Program-made: the position numbers and the translations under genes | In this document: piece by piece, positions 53,148 through 61,707 of the stretch | Numbering within the stretch: position 1 is the first letter of the stretch | Layout: the number at the start of each line of letters is the position of its first letter | Assembly: GCA_963725615.1 (NCBI GenBank) | Contig: CAVRZO010000010.1 | Coordinates: forward strand, 1-64,000 | From: JAIQFF01 sp963725615 | Lineage (GTDB): Bacteria; Acidobacteriota; Terriglobia; Terriglobales; Acidobacteriaceae | DNA: 64,000 nucleotides | Direction: 5' to 3' | Notes under the pieces: model-generated | Database searches by the model: none | What the model was told of the DNA's origin: nothing | What the model saw: only the letters and a program-made list of their open reading frames with translations

Positions 53148-54350
53148 ATGTCAAAGCTTTCCATTCGCGATCTTTCTCTCAACAATCACCGCGTCCTCAT
53201 GCGCGTTGATTTCAATGTCCCGCTCGAGGATGGCCGGGTCATCGACGACACTCGTATCCGCGAGACTCTCCCCACCATCGAGTATGCGCTTCGCCATGGC
53301 GCGCGACTGGTCATCGTGTCTCATCTCGGCCGGCCCAAGGGAAAACGCAATCTGGCGATGAGCCTGAAGCCGGCCGCAGAACGCCTGCGTATGCTGCTCG
53401 ACAAGGAACTGGCACGCGGAGAGAACGTGGGATTCTGTCCCGAGTGCATCGGCCCGGAAGCGGAAGAGATGGCGGGAAAGCTGGAGCAGGGGCAGACCCT
53501 GCTGCTGGAAAATCTTCGCTTTCATCCCGAAGAAGAAGCCAACGACCCCAAATTCGCCAAGCAACTCGCCGGTCTGGCGGATTACTACGTGAACGATGCT
53601 TTCGGAACTGCGCATCGCGCCCACGCTTCGACGGTTGGCGTCACGCGCTTCGTGCAGAAGGCCGCCGCCGGGCTGCTCATGGAGAAAGAGCTTCAGTATC
53701 TGGGCAAAGTTGTGCGCCATCCCGAGCGGCCGTTTATCGCGATCCTGGGCGGCGCCAAGGTCAGCGACAAGATCGGCGTCATTCGCAATCTTCTCGACAA
53801 AGTGGACGCTCTCATCATCGGCGGCGGCATGGCCTATACCTTTCTCAAAGCGCAGGGCGAACAGGTGGGCAAATCCCTGGTGGAGGAAGACAAAATCGAT
53901 CTCGCGCGCGACCTGTTGAAAGAAGCAAAAAGCCACAAAGTGAAATTCCTGTTGCCGACAGACCACGTCGTGGCGGAGAAGATCGACCCCAACGCAATCG
54001 TGCAGACCGTAACCAGTATTCCTGCCAACCTGATGGCGCTGGATATCGGACCCAAGACGGTCGAGGCCTTTACCGAGGAAATCGCCCGCGCGGCAACCAT
54101 CTTGTGGAACGGCCCCATGGGCGTCTTTGAGGTTTCGCCCTTCGCCAAAGGCACTTTCAAAATCGCCCACGCGGTGGCAGAAAATGTCGGCGCCACGTCA
54201 ATCGTGGGCGGTGGAGACTCGGTCTCAGCGGTCAACGCGGCCGGTGTGGCCGACAAGATCACACACATCTCCACCGGCGGCGGAGCCTCGCTGGAGTTCC
54301 TGGAAGGGAAAAAACTTCCCGGCGTAGAGGCCCTCAGCGACAAAAAATAA
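53148..54350 (+). CDS. pgk: Phosphoglycerate kinase
   Basis: 400 residues, full length. The N-terminal signature is HRVLMRVDFNVPL; substrate-binding Arg and His are in SHLGRPKG and FGTAHRAHAS; the nucleotide-binding GGGDSVSAV is near residue 365. It transfers phosphate from 1,3-bisphosphoglycerate to ADP. GAGGAAG precedes the ATG. Between gapA and tpiA. Confidence 0.97.
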   Translation: MSKLSIRDLSLNNHRVLMRVDFNVPLEDGRVIDDTRIRETLPTIEYALRHGARLVIVSHLGRPKGKRNLAMSLKPAAERLRMLLDKELARGENVGFCPECIGPEAEEMAGKLEQGQTLLLENLRFHPEEEANDPKFAKQLAGLADYYVNDAFGTAHRAHASTVGVTRFVQKAAAGLLMEKELQYLGKVVRHPERPFIAILGGAKVSDKIGVIRNLLDKVDALIIGGGMAYTFLKAQGEQVGKSLVEEDKIDLARDLLKEAKSHKVKFLLPTDHVVAEKIDPNAIVQTVTSIPANLMALDIGPKTVEAFTEEIARAATILWNGPMGVFEVSPFAKGTFKIAHAVAENVGATSIVGGGDSVSAVNAAGVADKITHISTGGGASLEFLEGKKLPGVEALSDKK

Positions 54351-54455
54351 GCAAACCCTTGGTCATCCTGAGTGGCCTTCAGGCCGCGAAGGACCTATGT
54401 ATCTGACGGTTCCACAAAGTCAGCGTTCCGTGCCAAGGTTCCCAGAGAGGATTCC

Positions 54456-55205
54456 ATGAGAAAGAAGTTGATGGCCGCCAATTGGAAGATGTACAAGAAC
54501 CCCGAGCAGACGAAGGCCTTCTTCCATGACTTCCTACCCCTGGTTGCCGGCCACACGCGGGACGAAATCGTTATCTGCCCGCCCTACATTGATCTTTACG
54601 TCGCAATCGAGATGTGTCGGGACTCGAACGTAGCCATCGGCGCGCAAAATCTGTACTGGGAAAAACAGGGCGCCTATACCGGCGAGATCTGTCCCGCCAT
54701 GCTCCTGGATATCGGCTGCACCCATGTGATCGTCGGCCACTCCGAGCGCCGCCAGTATTTCGGCGAAACGGACGACATGGTGAACTTCAAGCTGAAGGCT
54801 GCCCTCGAGGCCGGGCTCACGCCAATCGCCTGCGTGGGAGAGGTTCTCGAAGAGCGCGAGGCCAACCTCACCGAAGACGTGCTGCGGCGTCAGTGTCTAC
54901 GCGCCTTCCACGCCATCTCGGCCAAAAAGGCAGCTAAACTCGTGGTCGCCTATGAACCCATGTGGGCCATCGGCACCGGAAAGACCGCCACGCCGCAACT
55001 CGCTTCTGAAGCTCATCTGCTGATTCGAGGCGAGGCCGCAAAATCCTTCGGCGAAGATTTTGCCAATAATCTCCGTATCCTTTACGGCGGCTCGGTGAAG
55101 CCGGAAAACGTGAAGGCGCTGATGGCCGAAGAAGAGATCGACGGAGCTCTGGTGGGTGGCGCGAGCCTGGACCCAAAATCCTTCGCGGCCATCGTAAAGT
55201 ACTGA
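54456..55205 (+). CDS. tpiA: Triosephosphate isomerase
   Basis: 249 residues: Lys11 in AANWKMYK, His95 in VGHSERRQYFGE, Glu167 in AYEPMWAIGTG and the phosphate loop ILYGGSVKPEN are all present. It interconverts dihydroxyacetone phosphate and glyceraldehyde-3-phosphate. ATG 54456 is chosen because AGAGGA lies just upstream; an in-frame codon at 54372 adds a non-family N-terminal tail and crosses a TCATCC-type repeat word. Confidence 0.96.
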   Translation: MRKKLMAANWKMYKNPEQTKAFFHDFLPLVAGHTRDEIVICPPYIDLYVAIEMCRDSNVAIGAQNLYWEKQGAYTGEICPAMLLDIGCTHVIVGHSERRQYFGETDDMVNFKLKAALEAGLTPIACVGEVLEEREANLTEDVLRRQCLRAFHAISAKKAAKLVVAYEPMWAIGTGKTATPQLASEAHLLIRGEAAKSFGEDFANNLRILYGGSVKPENVKALMAEEEIDGALVGGASLDPKSFAAIVKY

Positions 55206-55239
55206 AACCCCTTTGCTATAATCGACGTTGCCTCGACTT

Positions 55240-55324
55240 GCGGAAGTGGTGGAACTGGCAGACACACCATCTTGAGGGGGTGGCGCCGAAAGGCGTGGGG
55301 GTTCAAATCCCCCCTTCCGCACCA
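55240..55324 (+). tRNA. tRNA-Leu (anticodon GAG)
   Basis: Acceptor GCGGAAG/CTTCCGC, D-arm with GTGGAACTGGCAGAC, anticodon arm CCATC-TTGAGGG-GGTGG (anticodon GAG), long variable arm GGCGCCGAAAGGCG typical of class II tRNA-Leu, and T-arm with GGTTCAAATCC. CCA is encoded. TATAAT at 55217-55222 is a likely -10 for this tRNA. It reads CUU/CUC codons. Confidence 0.95.
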
Positions 55325-55368
55325 TGTATTTTTTCCGGGGTACTCTTATCTACTGAGACAGGGGCTGC

Positions 55369-55701
55369 ATGCTTATTCTGATTACCACCATTCACGTGAT
55401 TGTTTGTTTCTTTCTGATCATCGTGGTGCTGCTACAGAGCGGCAAGAGCGGTGATATTGCGGCTGCGTTCGGCGGGATGGGCAGCCAGACGGCCTTTGGT
55501 CCCCGGGGCGCCGCCACGGCTCTCTCCAAGGCGACCACCTGGTCAACGGTCATTTTCATGGTCACTTCCATCACGCTCTCAGTGATGGCCTCGCGCGGAG
55601 CCGGCAGCTCCAGCTCGATCGTGCAGGGACTCAGTCCGTCACAGACCAAGACGCAACCGGCTACGCCGGCACCGCCACCGGCGCCAGCGCCACAGAAATA
55701 G
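55369..55701 (+). CDS. secG: Preprotein translocase subunit SecG
   Basis: 110 residues. Two transmembrane helices (about 3-21 and 58-75) flank the loop LLQSGKSGDIAAAFGGMGSQTAFG, the SecG signature, followed by a Pro/Ala-rich cytoplasmic tail longer than usual. It assists SecYEG in export. Immediately after tRNA-Leu, probably in the same transcript unit. Confidence 0.93.
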   Translation: MLILITTIHVIVCFFLIIVVLLQSGKSGDIAAAFGGMGSQTAFGPRGAATALSKATTWSTVIFMVTSITLSVMASRGAGSSSSIVQGLSPSQTKTQPATPAPPPAPAPQK

Positions 55702-55782
55702 TCGTCGGTCGTCAGGCGTCAGTCGTCGGCCCAGACAGAACCGCGGCTTTTGCTGATGACCGACGACTGACGACCGACGACT
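55700..55782. repeat. GTCGTCGG-type inverted repeat
   Basis: The arm 55700-55730 is complementary to 55752-55782 (AGTCGTCGGTCGTCAG words), with a short loop. Sits between secG and the metallo-hydrolase. Noncoding. Confidence 0.65.
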
Positions 55783-55790
55783 CGCCAGCC

Positions 55791-56423
55791 ATGATTCATG
55801 AAATCTTTCCCGTGGGACCGCTGCAGTGTAACTGCTCCATTATCGGGGATGAAACTACTCGTGAAGCCATGGTAATTGATCCCGGCGATGACATCGAAGA
55901 TGTCCTCGCTCTCGTTCAGAAGCACAATCTCACGGTAAAACAAATCGTAGTTACTCATGCTCACATCGATCATGTGGGCGGAGCCATGAAACTCCGGGCC
56001 GCCACCGGCGCACCGATCCTGCTCAATCAGAATGACCATGCCCTGCTGAAAATGTTAGATGTGCAGGCGGCATGGATCGGGGTGCAAGATCCCGGTAAAG
56101 TTGAGATCGATCACAGCATCGGACAAGGAGATACGGTCCGTGCGGGCTCGCTGACCGCGAACGTGATCCATACGCCAGGGCATACCGAGGGGAGCGTTTG
56201 CCTGTACTTTCCCGCGGAGAAGAAGCTGATTGCCGGGGACACGCTATTTGCGGGAAGCATCGGGCGCACTGATCTGCCGGGTGGGTCCATGCGGAAGATC
56301 ATCAACTCGCTGCACGAAAAGGTGCTGGCGCTGCCCGATGAAACCCTGGTCGTGCCCGGGCATGGGCCGCTCACCACGATTGGGGAAGAGCGCGAGAGCA
56401 ATCCGTTCTTGGTGAAAAGTTAG
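55791..56423 (+). CDS. MBL-fold metallo-hydrolase (glyoxalase II-like)
   Basis: A 210-residue metallo-beta-lactamase fold. The metal motif THAHIDHVGG, then HTPGHTEGS, AGDTLFAGSIGRTDL and VPGHGPLTT give the full set of zinc ligands for a hydroxyacylglutathione-hydrolase-like enzyme. The substrate could be S-lactoylglutathione or another thioester; the family is broad. A repeat element lies just upstream, and it converges on the FKBP gene. Confidence 0.9.
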   Translation: MIHEIFPVGPLQCNCSIIGDETTREAMVIDPGDDIEDVLALVQKHNLTVKQIVVTHAHIDHVGGAMKLRAATGAPILLNQNDHALLKMLDVQAAWIGVQDPGKVEIDHSIGQGDTVRAGSLTANVIHTPGHTEGSVCLYFPAEKKLIAGDTLFAGSIGRTDLPGGSMRKIINSLHEKVLALPDETLVVPGHGPLTTIGEERESNPFLVKS

Positions 56424-56446
56424 CTCGCTCCAGGACCGTTCTTTCG

Positions 56447-56527
56447 CCCCGTTGGGGCTCTCCCGGTTCCGGTTCCCTTACCCGGGGCTTACGCCCCGGG
56501 CTACATTCTTGCGCCGCTGCGCGGCGC
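56447..56527. repeat. Tandem palindromes between convergent genes
   Basis: CCCGGGGC/GCCCCGGG (56481-56500) and GCGCCGC/GCGGCGC (56511-56527) lie between the metallo-hydrolase and the FKBP. They may act as a bidirectional stop for the convergent transcripts; no T-tract. Confidence 0.5.
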
Positions 56528-56534
56528 TTCGCGG

Positions 56535-57353
56535 CTATTTCTTTTCTGGGGACGGCGGCTGATCGGCGCTCTTGTTTTGGATTGAGAGCAATTCCACTTC
56601 AAAGATCAATGTGGAGTCGGGGCCAATCTCAGGGGCGGGGGAGCGCTCGCCATAGGCCAGATCCGAGGGAATGAACAGTTGCCACTTTGATCCTACGGGC
56701 ATGAGCTGCAGGGCCTCGGTCCATCCCTTGATCACTCCGTTTACCGGAAAGGTTGCCGGTTCGCCTCGTTTGTAGGAACTGTCAAATTCCGTGCCGTTGA
56801 TCAGCGTGCCCCGGTAGTTGCAGACAACCGTGTCGCTGGCGGTCGGCTTCGGTCCAGTGCCCTGGGTCAGAACCTTGTACTGCAGACCGCTGGGAAGGGT
56901 GACGACACCGTCTTTACTTTTGTTGGCGGCGAGAAATTCTGCTCCTTCTTTCTTGCTGGCCTCGCCCGCCGCCTGTATCTCTTCTTGCTGTTTCTTGCGC
57001 ACTTCGGTCTGCACTTCCATGAGCGTGGCACGCGCCTGCTCTTCGGTCAGCGCCGTCTTGCCGCCAGCCAGCGCATCTTTTATTCCGCGCGCCAGGATGT
57101 TCGGGTCCACCGGAACCGACTGCTTCTTAAAGCTCGCTCCCAGATTCATCCCGAGAGCATAGCTGAACTTGTCCTTTTGCGTAGTTAGCGCCAGAGGGGC
57201 TGGGGCTTTTGCCGCGGGAACTGCCCGCCGGGTCTTGGCTGCTGGAGCCGCTGGAGGTTTTGCTGCCGGAGTCTGCTGGCCGTCGGAGTATGGACTCCCC
57301 AGCAACATCCCAGCCGCCAATATGTTTACCGCAGAAACGAAAAATTTGTGCAT
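56535..57353 (-). CDS. FKBP-type peptidyl-prolyl isomerase, exported
   Basis: About 272 residues. The N-terminus (FFVSAVNILAAGMLLG) is a signal or anchor. A helical FkpA/Mip-like dimerisation region (KDKFSYALGMNLGASFKKQS; EEQARATLMEVQTEVRKKQQ) precedes an FKBP domain with PTASDTVVCNYRGTLINGTEFDSSYKRGEP and KGWTEALQLMPVGSKWQLFIPSDLAYGE. It catalyses cis-trans proline isomerisation during periplasmic folding. ATG 57353 is preferred over a TTG at 57389, as it begins the hydrophobic segment. Confidence 0.9.
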   Translation of the reverse strand: MHKFFVSAVNILAAGMLLGSPYSDGQQTPAAKPPAAPAAKTRRAVPAAKAPAPLALTTQKDKFSYALGMNLGASFKKQSVPVDPNILARGIKDALAGGKTALTEEQARATLMEVQTEVRKKQQEEIQAAGEASKKEGAEFLAANKSKDGVVTLPSGLQYKVLTQGTGPKPTASDTVVCNYRGTLINGTEFDSSYKRGEPATFPVNGVIKGWTEALQLMPVGSKWQLFIPSDLAYGERSPAPEIGPDSTLIFEVELLSIQNKSADQPPSPEKK

Positions 57354-57467
57354 GCAGCTATTGTCCCATTGGCCCGAAGAACTCGGCAAACCCGAACCAT
57401 GCCGACACTCGCGACTGCGAATCTATAAACTGAGATCTGAGAACTGTTTCGTTGAAGGAAACGGGCC

Positions 57468-58643
57468 TTATTGACTATTGTTCAGAAGCTGGAATATTCG
57501 CCTCGTACCTTCGCGAAATGCGGGGGGCGGTGTCAGCAGACTAAGAACCAGATATCCGTCATGGGGGAAATCGTAGAAGTGGCCGGGGTGCACCAGCACC
57601 GACGCTCGGCGCAGCAGATCAATCGCAAGATCCTCGTCGGTTCGCGTTACAGGTACCCGCAACACGGCGTACCATCCCCCTTCAACCTGCAAACGCTGGG
57701 ACGCCTTTCGCTCCGCCAGTTGACGGTCGAGCTCGACCAGATTCATCCGCACCCGTTCGGAGATCAAGGGCTGGATATTCTTTCTCTGCCCTAATAGCGT
57801 CGCCGCCGCCAACTGGATGGGAGCATTCATCGACAAATAGGTGTCGGCAATCACTTCGAGGCGGTCCATGGCTGCGGTTGCCTCTTCCGCCGGGCCGCTG
57901 ACAGCCACCCACGCCAGCTTCATCTGCGGCAAGCCCGAGATTTTCGAAACGCCGCTGAGAGTGAACGTGAGGACGTCCGGGTTGCGCACGAAACTCGGCC
58001 GCCGGATACCGTCGTGCGGGTAATCCAGAAATACCTCGTCTACGATCAGGGCCAGGCCATGCTTACGACAGAACGAGTTCAACTGGGTCCGTTCGTCGGC
58101 ACTTACATAGGAACCGGTCGGATTATTGGGATGCACCACCATTACCGCCCGCGTGCGAGAACTCACGGCTCGGGACAGTGATGGAAAATCAATCTGCCAG
58201 CCGTGATCGTAGAGCAGCGGGTAGGGTGTCAGCGTCACATCCTGCAGGTCGGCGAGAAACTCGAACAAGGGGTAGCTCGGCTTGGGAACAAGCACTTCAT
58301 CATCGGGATTGCACAACAGTCGAAAAACGTAGGAGTAGCCCTCGCTGGTGCTGGTCGTAAGGACGAGCGCTTCCGGATCCATCTCGGATTCGCAGTGCTG
58401 CTCGCGATAATAAGCAGCCACGGCGGCACGAGCGCTGGCCAAGCCCCTGGGCTGAGGATCGTAGTCCATGACTTCGCGACTGGATAGCGCGCCGAGGATG
58501 GCCGCGGCGTCGTAGCGCAGGCCCGCCCGGGTGGGATTCGAGACGGTCAGATCGAGTACTTCAACGCCCGCAGCATGCAGCTCGCGCTGGACTTCGGTAA
58601 AGCGATTAGGGGTAAGCTTCCAGTCGGTACGCTTGGAAAACAT
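57468..58643 (-). CDS. PLP-dependent class I/II aminotransferase
   Basis: 391 residues, fold-type I. The PLP-binding Lys is in SGVSKISGLPQMKLAW, Asn and Asp in VVHPNNPTG and IVDEVF, and Tyr in PSYPLFEFL. The substrate is not assigned; alanine, methionine or other 2-oxoacid transaminases are options. A second aminotransferase is divergently encoded right next door (58804), with a perfect inverted repeat between. Confidence 0.88.
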   Translation of the reverse strand: MFSKRTDWKLTPNRFTEVQRELHAAGVEVLDLTVSNPTRAGLRYDAAAILGALSSREVMDYDPQPRGLASARAAVAAYYREQHCESEMDPEALVLTTSTSEGYSYVFRLLCNPDDEVLVPKPSYPLFEFLADLQDVTLTPYPLLYDHGWQIDFPSLSRAVSSRTRAVMVVHPNNPTGSYVSADERTQLNSFCRKHGLALIVDEVFLDYPHDGIRRPSFVRNPDVLTFTLSGVSKISGLPQMKLAWVAVSGPAEEATAAMDRLEVIADTYLSMNAPIQLAAATLLGQRKNIQPLISERVRMNLVELDRQLAERKASQRLQVEGGWYAVLRVPVTRTDEDLAIDLLRRASVLVHPGHFYDFPHDGYLVLSLLTPPPAFREGTRRIFQLLNNSQ

Positions 58644-58672
58644 GCAGCGACCATGATACCCGGAAGATTCAG

Positions 58673-58771
58673 TGTAGGCGCGAGCGTCCCGCTCGTGCTG
58701 CAGCCAGGATGAATCCGCGAAAGGGGCGAGACCCGTTGCAGCGCCGCACGCGCAGGACGCTCGCGCCTACA
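58673..58771. repeat. Perfect 17-bp inverted repeat between two aminotransferase genes
   Basis: TGTAGGCGCGAGCGTCC (58673-58689) and its exact complement at 58755-58771 flank about 65 bases. The right arm lies 12 bases before TATAAT at 58783-58788, which probably starts the aminotransferase at 58804. Confidence 0.7.
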
Positions 58772-58803
58772 TCCTCGCGCTGTATAATGCCTTGTTTGCC
58801 TCT

Positions 58804-59994
58804 ATGACCAAAGCCACACAACATGAGCTTCGACTGGCCGAACGAATGTCGCGTCTCGGCACTGAGACCGCCTTTGAAGTCCTGAACAAGGCGCGCGCCC
58901 TGGAGCGACAGGGTAAGAAAATAATTCATCTGGAAATTGGCGAACCCGACTTCGACACACCCGCCAACGTGGTGGAGGCTGGAATCGATGCCTTGCGCAA
59001 GGGTTGGACCCACTACGGACCTTCGGCCGGGCTGCTGGAGTTACGGCAGTCGATCGCCGAGCATGTCAGCCGTTCTCGTGGAGTGAAGGTTACGAGTGAC
59101 GAAGTGGTAGTGGTTCCGGGCGGCAAACCGATTATTTTCTTCGCCCTGCTTGCTCTGGCCGACGTCGGAGACGAAGTCATCTTCCCCAATCCCGGCTTCC
59201 CTATTTACGAGTCGATGATTGACTACGTCGGAGCGCGGGCCGTGCCCATCCGTCTGCGCGAGGAAAAGGATTTTAGTTTTGATGTCGACGAACTGGCTTC
59301 ATTGATCAGCGATCGCACCCGGCTCATCATTCTGAATTCGCCGCAGAATCCGACCGGCGGCGTGCTCAGCCAGCAGGACATTCGCGACATTGCGAAGGTC
59401 ATTGGCGACCGCAATATCATGGTGCTATCGGATGAGATTTACAGCCGGCTGGTGTTCGAGGGTGAGCATCATTCGATCATGTCGGTGCCGGGTTTTCAGG
59501 AACGCACGATTCTGCTCGATGGTTTTTCCAAGACTTACGCCATGACCGGGTGGCGCCTGGGTTATGGAGTCATGCGTGCGGACCTGGCAAACCACGTTGG
59601 GCGCCTGATGACGAATTCAACTTCCTGCACCGCGAGCTTCACGCAAATCGCGGGCATCGAAGCCCTCCGCGGAGACCAGACGTCCGTCGACCGGATGCGG
59701 GCGGAGTTCCGGCGGCGGCGCGACGCTTTCGTGGCCGGATTGAACCGGATCAAAGGCTTTTCCTGCCGCATGCCAAAAGGAGCCTTCTACGCCTTCCCCA
59801 ACATCACGAAGACGGGGTGGGCTTCGAAAAAGCTGTCGGAAGCATTGCTGGAACAGGCCGGAGTGGCCTGTCTTTCGGGATCTTCTTTCGGAGATTTTGG
59901 GGAAGGTTATCTGCGTTTCAGCGTAGCCAATTCCCTGGAAAATCTGAATCAGGCACTGCTGCAGATTGACGAGTGGACGAAGAAAAATCTGTAG
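58804..59994 (+). CDS. Class I aminotransferase (aspartate-type)
   Basis: 396 residues. The motif LEIGEPDFDTPANV, PLP-contact SPQNPTGGVLS, LSDEIYSRLVF and the Schiff-base Lys in FSKTYAMTGWRLGY are the aspartate/alanine aminotransferase pattern. The C-terminal SFGDFGEGYLRFSVANS has the substrate-binding Arg. ATG 58804 follows TATAAT (58783-58788) by 15 bases, so the leader is very short. Likely aspartate or aromatic transamination; not proven. Confidence 0.9.
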   Translation: MTKATQHELRLAERMSRLGTETAFEVLNKARALERQGKKIIHLEIGEPDFDTPANVVEAGIDALRKGWTHYGPSAGLLELRQSIAEHVSRSRGVKVTSDEVVVVPGGKPIIFFALLALADVGDEVIFPNPGFPIYESMIDYVGARAVPIRLREEKDFSFDVDELASLISDRTRLIILNSPQNPTGGVLSQQDIRDIAKVIGDRNIMVLSDEIYSRLVFEGEHHSIMSVPGFQERTILLDGFSKTYAMTGWRLGYGVMRADLANHVGRLMTNSTSCTASFTQIAGIEALRGDQTSVDRMRAEFRRRRDAFVAGLNRIKGFSCRMPKGAFYAFPNITKTGWASKKLSEALLEQAGVACLSGSSFGDFGEGYLRFSVANSLENLNQALLQIDEWTKKNL

Positions 59995-60077
59995 TGGGCT
60001 GCGAGTGAACTCGGGCCCTGCCCTTCCCTCGTCGCCGCCGTTGTTTAGGAGGCTCTGAAGATACGCCTCCGCGATCC

Positions 60078-60494
60078 TTACTTCTTAAACAGATTTTCGA
60101 AAGCCTGGCGGGCGTCGCTGGGACGCAGGGCCGCGGGTGTCGAGGTCTCCTTTTCCACCATCACGCGTATTGAGTAAAACGTGCACTGGTTGCGTTGATC
60201 CTTGCGCGGGATACGTTCCGGAATGGGTTGAGTGCACTCGAACCGGCTCGAGGGATCGAAGTAGGTGCACTGCTTGCAGGAGTGCAGTTCGAACCCGCAC
60301 TTGGGACATTGCCCGACGGGATCGCTGAGGGACTGCAAAAGCGAACCGCACTGCGAGCAACGGGAGACAGAACGCGTGCCCGGCATCTGGATCGGACGCG
60401 GACCAAACGTGTCCTTCTTGACCGGCCTCTCGGTCGATTCCTTCTTCCGGGTTTCTTCTCCGCGATCCTGGTAACCGTGTTGCCGATACTTCAA
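60078..60494 (-). CDS. Zinc-ribbon cysteine-rich protein
   Basis: 138 residues from a TTG at 60494, chosen because AAGGAGGG lies 6-7 bases upstream; longer frames would run into repeat DNA. Two CxxC pairs (CSQCG and CPKCG) make a zinc ribbon, followed by more Cys (CKQCTYFDP, FECTQP, QCTFYS). The basic, charged N-terminus and soluble nature suggest a nucleic-acid or protein-binding factor. No family name known to me; I call it conserved hypothetical. Confidence 0.7.
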   Translation of the reverse strand: MKYRQHGYQDRGEETRKKESTERPVKKDTFGPRPIQMPGTRSVSRCSQCGSLLQSLSDPVGQCPKCGFELHSCKQCTYFDPSSRFECTQPIPERIPRKDQRNQCTFYSIRVMVEKETSTPAALRPSDARQAFENLFKK

Positions 60495-60592
60495 GGGGCG
60501 CCCTCCTTGCTGCTGCGGGGAACATTGTCTCGCTTCGGCGCACTGGCGACAAGTGGGGCGGGAGGACAGCGTCCAGTTTAGGGGGGAGATCC

Positions 60593-60692
60593 CTTTTGCG
60601 ACCTTTGCGGATTTCTTTGCGTCCTTTGCGGTAAAAGGGTTGGACCTTGCCGCAATCGTCAGAAAACCTTGAACCGCAAAGGTCGCAAAGAA
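60593..60692. repeat. CGCAAAG-type inverted repeat element, copy 2
   Basis: TTTTGCGACCTTTGCGG...CTTTGCGTCCTTTGCGG faces CCGCAAAGGTCGCAAAG. Same words as 17171-17270, 43 kb away. Noncoding, upstream of the zinc-ribbon gene on the minus strand. Confidence 0.75.
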
Positions 60693-60781
60693 GCTCCCAT
60701 TCGTGCCTAGTGCGAATTGTATTTCCCAACAGCGGGTGCTACGATCTGAAGAGTTGCCACGTGTTGCAGGAGGTTTGATCA

Positions 60782-61090
60782 ATGTCAGACGATAACAATA
60801 GTTTCCTTTGGTTTCTCGCAGGATTGGGTGTAGGCGCGGCAGTGGGAGTGTTGTATGCGCCCCGTTCCGGCAGCGAGATGCGCGAGACCCTGCGTTCCAA
60901 GGCGGGCGAGGGCCGCGAGTTCGTCTCCGAGCGGGCTCGTAAGGCCCGTGAGCAGGCTTCCGATCTCGTGGACAAGGGACGCGAAGTAGCCAAGCAGCAG
61001 AAAGAGCAGTTCAAGTCTGCTTATGAAGCCGGGCGTCAGGCCTATCACGAGGCCACCGCAGCCGATGGTGGCACATCGAAGAACCTGTAA
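60782..61090 (+). CDS. YtxH-domain protein
   Basis: 102 residues: a glycine-rich membrane segment (FLAGLGVGAAVGVLYAPRSG) followed by an amphipathic, Lys/Glu/Gln-rich helix (REQASDLVDKGREVAKQQKEQFKSAYEAG). This is the YtxH pattern, often annotated as a general stress or gas-vesicle-like protein. AGGAGG is about 9 bases before the ATG. Probably coupled to the next gene in the same transcript. Role unclear. Confidence 0.87.
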   Translation: MSDDNNSFLWFLAGLGVGAAVGVLYAPRSGSEMRETLRSKAGEGREFVSERARKAREQASDLVDKGREVAKQQKEQFKSAYEAGRQAYHEATAADGGTSKNL

Positions 61091-61144
61091 TTTCGCGCCT
61101 CTCCGCAGCGCTGGATCGAGCGGCGCGGTAAGGCGGAAAATTCT

Positions 61145-61648
61145 ATGGACTATCTACCGATTTTTGTCGGTGTAACGGCGGCGGCAGTCGTCATCCAGGC
61201 GGGTATCCTGGTCGCGCTTTTTGTGGCCGTGAAAAAGAGCACTTCCCGCATGGAAGCTCTCGCCACCGAAGTAAAAACCAAGGTCATGCCCACGGTCGAC
61301 ACCGCCCAGTCCATGCTGGTCGAATGGCGTCCGAAGATGGACACCATCGCCAGCAACGTTAGCGAAACTACGACGGTGATTCGCGGCCAAGTCGAGCGCC
61401 TGGATGCGACCGTGACGGATATTGTGGACCGCACCCGGCTACAGGTGATTCGTGCGGATGAGTTGCTCAATCGCACCATGGACCGCATTGAAGAGACCAG
61501 CGACGCCGTCCACCGCACCGTCATTTCGCCGGTTCGCCAGCTCTCCGGCATCATTCAGGGTCTGACTGCGGGTTTGGAATTTCTGCTGGGTGGTGAAAGG
61601 CGCCGCCGGCACGATGTTTCTGTTCCGCAGGACGAGATGTTTATCTAG
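61145..61648 (+). CDS. DUF948-like membrane-anchored coiled-coil protein
   Basis: 167 residues. One N-terminal transmembrane helix (PIFVGVTAAAVVIQAGILVALFVAV), then a long coiled coil (METLATEV-like, PTVDTAQSMLVEWRPKMDTIASNV, VERLDATVTDIVDRT) and a short basic end. This is typical of DUF948/YtxG-like proteins that accompany YtxH. The pair may shape envelope stress tolerance; no direct evidence. Confidence 0.8.
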   Translation: MDYLPIFVGVTAAAVVIQAGILVALFVAVKKSTSRMEALATEVKTKVMPTVDTAQSMLVEWRPKMDTIASNVSETTTVIRGQVERLDATVTDIVDRTRLQVIRADELLNRTMDRIEETSDAVHRTVISPVRQLSGIIQGLTAGLEFLLGGERRRRHDVSVPQDEMFI

Positions 61649-61707
61649 TATTCCCGCAGGTGTTTTTAGAAAACCAGTTTTCAGTCTCTAGTTCCCGGTT
61701 CTCAGTC

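Noticed and set aside
56447..56527. Rho-independent terminator between convergent genes
   Set aside because: Stems are strong, but no T-tract follows on either strand; recorded as palindromes only.
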